Below are positions 57,780 through 64,000 of a stretch of 64,000 nucleotides of DNA, one piece after another. The position numbers and the translations under genes are program-made. This DNA is from Margaritifera margaritifera (lineage: Eukaryota > Mollusca > Bivalvia > Unionida > Margaritiferidae). A model generated the notes under the pieces. The model was not told where the DNA came from. It was given only the letters and a program-made list of their open reading frames with translations, and did not search any database. The stretch covers positions 1,052,501-1,116,500 of the forward strand of contig JAQPZY010001178.1 in assembly GCA_029931535.1 (NCBI GenBank). The letters are read 5' to 3'. The stretch's first letter is position 1; every line of letters begins with the position of its first letter.

Positions 57780-58560
57780 ATAATTACTCGTGTGCAAGGG
57801 GTGAGGGTTAGGGTGGTGGTGGTGTAATTTTTACAAAATAAGACTGAAAAGGACGGATACAATAAAAAGAGCAGGAGAAAAGAAATTCAATATAAAATAT
57901 TTTGTTATAACACTACCACCTATTAGATAGTCAAGATCTCATCAGAAGCAATTGAGAAGCCAAATACATTTCCTTAATTTGGAAAGAAAACTCTGAATTC
58001 TTAGATAACAACGGTCAAATAACTCCTATAATGCATTAGTCCGATGCCAAAGAGCTGCTTTTGATGTTTATTACTTTCAACAGCTACCAACAACCTACTA
58101 AAACTAAAACTTTCCATAAAACCAGGCAGTTTGGTTGCTTTATGGACTTCTTTATGTTCCAAATGAATCAAACGATATCATTAAGCCACTTCCAATACAA
58201 GGTCACTTTGCACAAAAGGCAGTTTTAGATTAGAAAGAATCATTTTGGTACTGATTTTAAAAAGTGTAATGATGAAAAAATCTTCGACAATTTTGTTGCG
58301 TCTTGCAATGACTCACTCGTAGATTGTTATCAACTACTGTATACCATTTATATTTGGCGGAAATTAATACTGTCTATATTAGTCACAAATTCAAAAAGCG
58401 CCAACATTTAAATAGCAACAACAATATAGTACATATGCAAGGATGTGGATCTCTTGGAACAAACCACAAAGGCTTCGTTGTAAACTAAACTTGTTGACGA
58501 TTTTATATTATGACTTAAAACGTTTGGAATATAGACTATAAACGATCCGATATTTTGTTT
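57780..58560. other. Unassigned stretch
   Basis: No gene, element or array is supported. Confidence 0.5.
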
Positions 58561-58562
58561 TC

Positions 58563-58805
58563 GACTACTATTTCAAATTTGAAATGAGAGACCAATACTC
58601 ATCTTTATGCGTTTGCGTAGAATAAGAAAATCTCACATGTGTGGATTTGATAACCCCTCACTCTGTCATTGATTCTTGAAATTTGACTACTATTTCCAAT
58701 TTGAAATGAGAGACCAATACTCATCTTTATGCGTTTGCGTGGAATAAGGAAATCTCAAATGTGTGGATTCGATAACCCTCACTCTGTCATTGATTCTTGC
58801 AATTT
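58563..58805. repeat. 122-bp tandem duplication
   Basis: Two units beginning GACTACTATTTC and ending TTGATTCTTG plus AAATTT or CAATTT, about 93 percent alike by eye. Confidence 0.95.
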
Positions 58806-58809
58806 GACA

Positions 58810-59280
58810 TTAACGTGTAATTACTACAATTAAGGCAGCACAGATAACATTTTCACGTTTTATTTTACTCTCTTTGGTTGCTGCACCTGTTCATATTTAA
58901 CATTTGGCCTTTGCTTACGTAGCCAATTCATTTGTTGATGTCTCGTGTAACCCACTGAAGATAAGTATAAATGCATGCTGTTTTGGTTGATTAACTGGAA
59001 AGATGAAAGCTAACACGAAGCCTCGTGGAAAGAAGATCATCAAAAATTTATGACTCTTTAAAACTCAGAAGCAAGCCGCACCTTTTAGATTCGCTATCTC
59101 TTTTACATCCTTGTAGGCTATTTCTGTAAATGACACGCACCATAATACGAACACTGACGGGATTAGGGCTTGAGGTAGAATATAGAAGATGGGAGAGTTG
59201 TCAGTTACGGTTTGCCTTACTGATATGAGACATTTCATGTGTAAATCGATTGATATTTGCGCCGTATAAAGCATACAGCT
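58810..59280. other. Unassigned stretch
   Basis: No gene or element is supported. Confidence 0.5.
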
Positions 59281-59286
59281 CATTGC

Positions 59287-59288
<2 letters not shown>

Positions 59289-59358
<70 letters not shown>

Positions 59359-59373
59359 ATATATATATATATA
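59289..59373. repeat. (TA)n microsatellite
   Basis: About 32 TA units, then an imperfect TAATATAATATATA tail. Confidence 0.96.
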
Positions 59374-59574
59374 ATTTTTTTCTCACTATTTATGGTGTTG
59401 AGCCAATATTCTTCTATGCCATTATGCCATTCTATGCTTTCATTATTTTTGATTTGTCAAAAACATTTATTTAGAGTTAAAATGATGTCATTTTTACGTC
59501 ATTATCTACTTCATTAAGTCATAAGCCGGACAAGACATGTATGCTCAGTACGGCATCAATTGCATATATGAGCT

Positions 59575-59710
59575 GCGGTGTTTCAGTGCTTAGCGTTTAT
59601 GAATCGAGATCGAAAGGGCCCGGGTTCGAATCCCACAATCGGTTCAGCCCGGGTCAACTTACATGGCTTGTCCTTGGGCAAGGCACTTTGATGCAATTGT
59701 AGAGAGATGC
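59575..59710 (+). mobile_element. tRNA-derived SINE remnant
   Basis: A perfect box B CGGGTTCGAATCCC (59621-59634) with TGTCCTTGGGCAAGGCACTT 37 bases further on, a body motif shared by many tRNA-SINEs. Box A (GTTTCAGTGC) is eroded and no target-site duplication was seen. Confidence 0.65.
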
Positions 59711-59719
59711 GTTATACAC

Positions 59720-60200
59720 AAAACTAAATGCGTGTTTTCTTTTAGATCCTTCCATTACGTGATATGCAATATTGCGTTAAATAAGGTTTCCCTTTCCTCA
59801 TATGACGATAAACGTTATTTAGTGTATAACATAAATTCTTTGCCTTATATTTAGCGTAAATGTTCCTAACATCGCCACTCATCCACCGTGTAATCAAAAG
59901 GAAATTCGAGCCTCATTACAAATTTATTTCTTTCGTTTTCTTCCGTGTTTCATCAATATCTTCTCTCATAACCACAGGTACTACATTATTTTACCAAAAA
60001 ACACATATGTCATAGACTTTTTATCTTTGGAGTAAAAGACAACTTTAAATCTAATATTTTCATAAAGATCTTTTATGACAGAATTATACTATTTCACTAT
60101 CCCTCATATTAATATTTCATAATGCCTACCACTGATTTTAAGACTAGTTTAGAGTTATTCAGCATCATGTTTCAACTAAATTTTATTTCAGCTTTAAGTC
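59720..60200. other. Unassigned AT-rich lead-in to the 60-62.7 kb ORF cluster
   Basis: Composition becomes more AT-rich from about 59.9 kb. No gene is supported. Confidence 0.45.
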
Positions 60201-60221
60201 ATGTTACAATCATGTTGAAAG

Positions 60222-60566
60222 TTGAAAGTAGTAAATTTAATTGAAAATAAATTACATAAAATAAATGAAAACAAAATGCGTGCTTCAGATGTGACAAACT
60301 TAGTCCCCAAAAAATTTCTGTTGCAAAACTTGTATGAAGGGGCACATGAAAAGGTGGAGGAAAAAAAAATCAAACAAAGAATATATAAAGAAATACATGA
60401 AACAAAGGTACCAAAAGAAACAAAAATAAAAATAATTAACATGACAAGAATTAGAACTTTACAAATTGTGAAACAAAGCATAAAGTCAGATACAACTTCG
60501 AATATACTTGGTGTTCCATTAATTGAATTAAATCATATTAGGAGTGGGAGCTCTAGATATATATGA
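60222..60566 (+). CDS. Small basic protein, 114 codons, element-associated
   Basis: Intact ATG-to-TGA ORF. It is strongly basic (Lys-rich in residues 45-75) and includes MRASDVTNLVPKKFLLQNLY, a helical KEIHETKVPKETKIKI stretch, and ends SGSSRYI. No membrane segment. It looks like one of the recurrent uncharacterised proteins of Polinton-like elements, but this is unverified. The next 200 bases contain a broken further ORF (VKHTICESQ / ETHDMREPVITCLKRIKFHQ frames). Confidence 0.5.
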   Translation: MKVVNLIENKLHKINENKMRASDVTNLVPKKFLLQNLYEGAHEKVEEKKIKQRIYKEIHETKVPKETKIKIINMTRIRTLQIVKQSIKSDTTSNILGVPLIELNHIRSGSSRYI

Positions 60567-60832
60567 CATTATTCATTGTGATTTTGTTTACTTTTTAGAT
60601 CCTGAAAAAAACATTTAAAAAATGCTTTCACTGGTGAAACACACGATATGCGAGAGCCAGTGATAACATGTCTAAAAAGAATAAAATTCCACCAAAAAGA
60701 GAAATACAAGAACACAACAGAAAAGTGGAAGTTTTTAAAACTAATAACTTTAATATTGATCAAATTTTAAAATAATATATTTTAATTGGTTTTGTTTTAG
60801 TCTAATTTTTATCTGCTTTAGAGTATTTAACT

Positions 60833-61012
60833 ATGTCGTAGACATTCATCCCTGAAACAATAACAATTGCTGCAGTTATTGGTAATGGAACAATTGCACT
60901 GACCACAAAACATTCAGTACACATTTTATGTGTAGCTTATTTAGTTAGAATTATTTTCATTGCTTTAATTTCATTGTTCTGTTATACCACTGTTGATTTT
61001 TTAAAAAAATAA
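60833..61012 (+). pseudogene. Small membrane protein with early stop
   Basis: ATG TCG TAG, then an open frame of 56 codons: TFIPETITIAAVIGNGTIAL, then two hydrophobic segments (ILCVAYLVRIIFIALISLF) and FLKK. The third codon is a stop. It ends TAATG, overlapping the next ORF. The function is unknown. Confidence 0.4.
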
Positions 61013-61116
61013 TGTGCTTAAAAGTTATTAAGCTAGCACTCAATGCTGAGATTGATAATCCAAACCTAAATGATAAGAACCCAGTAAATTACATAATTGC
61101 GTTTGTTGTCAAATGA
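61012..61116 (+). CDS. Very small ORF overlapping the previous stop
   Basis: A 34-codon ORF starting in TAATG (MCLKVIKLALNAEIDNPNLN onward). It is too short to classify. The stop-start overlap indicates a compact, non-host-like arrangement. Confidence 0.25.
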   Translation: MCLKVIKLALNAEIDNPNLNDKNPVNYIIAFVVK

Positions 61117-61232
61117 TCTTCTTTCAACTCTGTCTGTAATTTTATCAACTTATAAATTGGAAGAAATTTACTCATGAAAAATGTTATTCTATGTGTTACT
61201 ACATCTAACTATACTTTTATATTTTAGCTGAT

Positions 61233-61457
61233 GTGGCATTTAAAAAATTTCGTGTGTTTTCTTTATTTATTTTCCATCCATTATATCCAACTCCTTTTCA
61301 GTTACATGCTTACCAGTTATTTTGTTTTATGTTCCATTTGCAATACCAATTTTTATTCCTGTTTGTACTCTTCTTTTTCGTCGGTTTGTTTCTATTTGCT
61401 CCTGTCATTGCTAGCTTCGTTTCTGACGTTGTTATTTTGATCTTCTTCAAAGATTAA
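61233..61457 (+). CDS. Small hydrophobic protein, 74 codons
   Basis: Starts at GTG (no ATG), is very rich in Phe and Leu, and holds one or two membrane segments (FLFLFVLFFFVGLFLFAPVI). An overlapping frame at 61231-61440 is also hydrophobic, so the true frame may switch through a frameshift. Confidence 0.3.
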   Translation: MAFKKFRVFSLFIFHPLYPTPFQLHAYQLFCFMFHLQYQFLFLFVLFFFVGLFLFAPVIASFVSDVVILIFFKD

Positions 61458-61499
61458 TTCAATTTCAAGTTGTTTTTGATCCATTTAAATAGCGTAAAA

Positions 61500-61714
61500 T
61501 GACAGAAGGTGGTGGAAGGGAAATTAAAGACTTCGATTACCTTTAAAATTAAGATTACACAATAAATGATTAGGAAAACACTTAATAATTAGAAAATATC
61601 CAATCATATTTAGATAATTCTAATCTTTCAGCAGAAGGCTTTACAACTACAACTTATGTTGCAGAAGTTTTAGTTGATGAACATAAAAAACATGTTAAGC
61701 TCAATATAAATTAA
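61500..61714 (+). pseudogene. Broken small ORF
   Basis: ATGACAGAAGGTGGTGG reads MTEGGGREIKDFDYL, then stops. After several stops an open frame AEGFTTTTYVAEVLVDEHKK continues to a stop at about 61714. These look like two pieces of one decayed gene. Confidence 0.35.
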
Positions 61715-61747
61715 TTAAAATTCATTTATACTTTAGATATATAATAT

Positions 61748-62122
61748 TTGTATTATTTTGAAATAAACAAAGAAATAATAAATTCCTTAAAGGGTAAACC
61801 AACAGATATGTTGTCACCTAACTCTATAGCTACACAAACAGTTGGAAGTGATTTTCTAAGATCGTTAGGTTGGGAAAGGGAAGGAAATAGATTTATTAAC
61901 AATGCATATGAAGATGACGTGTCTCCTTCCTTAAAGGAAGAAACACAACAAAAACAGTCTCTAGAGCCAACAGTTACAAACAGGCAAACCATACAAATTT
62001 ACGATGAGAAAGAGCTAGAAGAAATATTTTATGATGCAAGAGAAATATATAATAACTTTAGCAAAGGAAATATTAATTTTAAGAACGAAATTGAAAAGCC
62101 AACAAAAGCCAACAAAATATAG
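61748..62122 (+). CDS. Acidic 124-codon ORF, element-associated
   Basis: Begins at TTG just after a TA-rich, TATA-like stretch (TAGATATATAATATTTG). Contains LKGKPTDMLSPNSIATQT, FLRSLGWEREGN and ELEEIFYDAREIYNNF, and is acidic in the middle. Downstream, frame-shifted continuations (GSINKLFNDQEE at about 62150; YSGSSQFKTNINAIRRY at about 62200) indicate that the original protein was longer and is now broken near 62120. The function is unknown. Confidence 0.45.
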   Translation: MYYFEINKEIINSLKGKPTDMLSPNSIATQTVGSDFLRSLGWEREGNRFINNAYEDDVSPSLKEETQQKQSLEPTVTNRQTIQIYDEKELEEIFYDAREIYNNFSKGNINFKNEIEKPTKANKI

Positions 62123-62439
62123 AAAGAGATTATACTCAAGAAGGAAGCATTAATAAATTGTTTAATGATCAAGAAGAAATATAATGAAAGGGTTAAGTAG
62201 ATACAGTGGAAGTAGTCAATTCAAAACTAATATCAATGCAATCAGACGTTATAATGTATGACAAATAGAGAGGAAAAATAAGAAAAGAAACCAGCAAAGG
62301 TAATGATGAAAATAGCAAGACAATATTGATGGAGATAATGCAAATTTATGAAAGTTTAAGGGTACAAATAGTTGGTCATTTAATGACTTTAGACAAAATA
62401 TCAATAACACCAAGTCAAATGTTGTAAAAAGTTAATCAG

Positions 62440-62650
62440 TAGGTGGAGGGCTAAAACAACTGTTTAAAGAAAAACAATTGCTACGGTTTTTACAGTTATT
62501 GGTTTTATAGCAGCAACTCTTGGCCTAACCACAGCAAAATTGTGCAAAAGGTTTAACAGGAGTAGACGGTTAAAAAAACAAATGGTAGTGGTAGCGGTTG
62601 AGGCAGTATTAGTTTGTTCTTTGCAATTTTGCTAAATGGTTTATATTTGG
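62440..62650 (+). pseudogene. Remnant of a hydrophobic/glycine-rich protein
   Basis: Fragments in different frames: KTIATVFTVIGFIAATLGLT (hydrophobic), a Gly-rich stretch and a further hydrophobic piece ending in KRIKRKRITRK. Several stops and shifts separate them. It could be a decayed membrane protein of the same element. Confidence 0.35.
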
Positions 62651-62699
62651 TAACTAAAAGAATAAAAAGAAAAAGAATTACAAGGAAATTAAAATTATT

Positions 62700-63510
62700 A
62701 CTTAGGTGGAATAACCGGAATCGAAAAGTGCCCTCGATAAAGTCTTACGTGTTGCGTGACGTCATTTAGTAAACAACGTACACAAGTATACAATGGTAGC
62801 TACTGTATAATTTCCGTGGTGGTTTCCGATCTTTGGAGAAAAGGGCCGACAGTGTTCCTAATGGGTTGTGTCCATGGATACAAAAAATGCAATGACCCAC
62901 AAGAAAGCATAAAATCCAATCAAAACGAGACATAATAATTTTGGGCATTAAGTATAAGGCACCGTGCATTGGTAGTCGTGATACGTTCAGTGTAGGAAAG
63001 AACAACCATTATATAGTCCAACAAAGATCTCATGGCACAATGCTTAATAAAACAGGTGTGTCTAAGTTTATTTCAACGGGTGACTTGAGTTGCAAACAAA
63101 ATATAAACAGAGGATCTCGCTCCTTCACGGCCACCATGGTTTGATTACAATTTGTTGGTGTACTCTCTAGTAGCTTAGTCGGTCTGGGTGCAGCATACAC
63201 ACGCCACACAAAATTATTAAGAAGTGTAGGTTTAAAATCTATGTCGAGCTGTTCACCCAGTTTCTGGGCCAGTCCAATGGATGTAATAAACTGTTATCGT
63301 CAAGACGAGATATTTCTTATAGCATCTTTTAGTTATCGATTATAATGAGACGACATGATTACGTAAAAACTTGTACGATTCCAACACTAAAATATAGCCT
63401 TTTTTCTTGTTTTGAAGTTTTAGAAACTGCTCTTTGTGAACAAGTTTCATGTTCTAATATTTTAATTTATCTGAAATGACCATATCCTGATCGCAGAATT
63501 CTCAAAAATC
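62700..63510. other. Unassigned stretch
   Basis: GC content rises again from about 62.72 kb, marking the right side of the AT-rich insertion. ORFs on both strands (62766-63144) have no recognisable motif. Confidence 0.45.
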
Positions 63511-63518
63511 CAAGCACC

Positions 63519-63590
63519 AAAAAAAAAAAAAAAAAAAAAAAAGAAAAAAGAGAGAGATATGTTTTTATCTGTCTCTAGAAATTTCCAAAT

Positions 63591-63644
<54 letters not shown>
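63519..63644. repeat. Poly-A, short (GA)n and (TA)n tracts
   Basis: About 23 A at 63519-63541, GAGAGAGA near 63551, and (TA)n at 63593-63644. Confidence 0.95.
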
Positions 63645-63648
<4 letters not shown>

Positions 63649-63758
63649 CCAGTTAGCATGACTAATGAGTTACTTTAACAGTGACAATCTGTGTTATTGT
63701 AACCATCAGCTTACTGCTCAATATGATGTTTTCAAGAAGAAGTAAAAGAGTCTTTATT

Positions 63759-63895
63759 CATTCCAATAGCTAAAAAAGGACTGTGTGAATACATTCAAAT
63801 AGCTAAAAAAAAGGGCTGTGTGGATACATTACAATAGCCCAAATGGACTGTGTGGATACATTACAATAGCCCAAACGGACTGTGTGGATACATTT
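63759..63895. repeat. 32- to 36-bp tandem array, 4 units
   Basis: Units CTGTGTGGATACATTACAAT followed by AGCCCAAATGGA, with the first two units carrying AGCTAAAAAAGG variants. Confidence 0.92.
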
Positions 63896-64000
63896 TTCAG
63901 TTAATTTTATTGAATTGCAGATAGTACAATAAACAACAAAATATATCATCATCTATAGTGTCGAATATACAAAGACAACATAGTAAGAAACGAAATTACA

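Larger units (their letters stand above)
60200..62650 (+). mobile_element. Decayed Polinton-like or DNA-virus-like insertion
   Basis: About 2.45 kb, markedly AT-rich, with small ORFs closely spaced on the plus strand (listed below), one pair overlapping as TAATG. Several ORFs encode hydrophobic or basic proteins of unknown type, and stops and frameshifts break the others. The layout and my recollection of uncharacterised small proteins repeated across invertebrate genomes suggest a Maverick/Polinton, adintovirus-like or similar element. The hallmark genes (protein-primed DNA polymerase, integrase, packaging ATPase, major capsid protein) are not in the window, and no terminal inverted repeats were found. 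Confidence 0.45.

Noticed and set aside
59575..59650. A functional tRNA gene (perfect GGGTTCGAATCCC)
   Set aside because: Box A is eroded, no acceptor or D-stem pairing can be formed, and a SINE body follows.

Overview
This is eukaryotic, AT-rich, gene-poor DNA from an animal. The clearest content is repetitive: an APE-type non-LTR retrotransposon, tRNA-derived SINEs, small terminal-inverted-repeat elements, long (TA)n, (GA)n, (CA)n and (TATG)n tracts, and several minisatellites. Nothing looks prokaryotic: there are no operons, Shine-Dalgarno sites or long non-repeat ORFs. The repeat mixture would fit a marine invertebrate, probably a lophotrochozoan such as a mollusc. That is an inference from repeat style, not an identification.

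Layout. 1-5.9 kb is a higher-order repeat domain: five diverged copies of one unit, the first carrying a local 61-bp satellite expansion, with a SINE and two palindromic elements inside it. 5.9-13.2 kb is intergenic or intronic DNA with (TA)n tracts, one SINE copy and a possible first exon. 13.18-15.93 kb is a LINE insertion with a 12-bp target-site duplication. 18.4-20.4 kb holds a degenerate array followed by 79 exact-length 21-bp units. A 1.2-1.3 kb module occurs twice (20.43-21.62 and 30.75-32.06 kb); the second copy carries a 103-bp hAT-like insertion whose empty site is preserved in the first. Between them lie a tentative Mutator-like transposase remnant, a SINE with a 13-bp target-site duplication and a palindrome-bearing 31-bp array. 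32.58-33.6 kb holds a 155-bp hAT-like element with a perfect 8-bp duplication and a decayed tyrosine recombinase.

34-42 kb is the best candidate for host genes, all on splice-signal evidence only: a minus-strand gene ending near 34.3 kb, a WD-repeat-like exon at 36.7 kb, and a three-exon minus-strand 3' end at 40.97-41.60 kb whose reading phases agree, including a 25-nt microexon. 42.08-42.52 kb is an 11-unit 40-bp array. 44-60 kb is mostly unassigned, with short duplications, two SINE remnants, a 5'-truncated LINE and a TIR element at 52.5 kb. 60.2-62.65 kb stands apart: very AT-rich, with closely packed small plus-strand ORFs, one pair overlapping as TAATG. It is probably a decayed Polinton/Maverick-like or related DNA-virus-like insertion.

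No complete host gene can be assembled from this window alone. Exon calls are predictions without transcript support, and family names rest on recognised motifs rather than searches.
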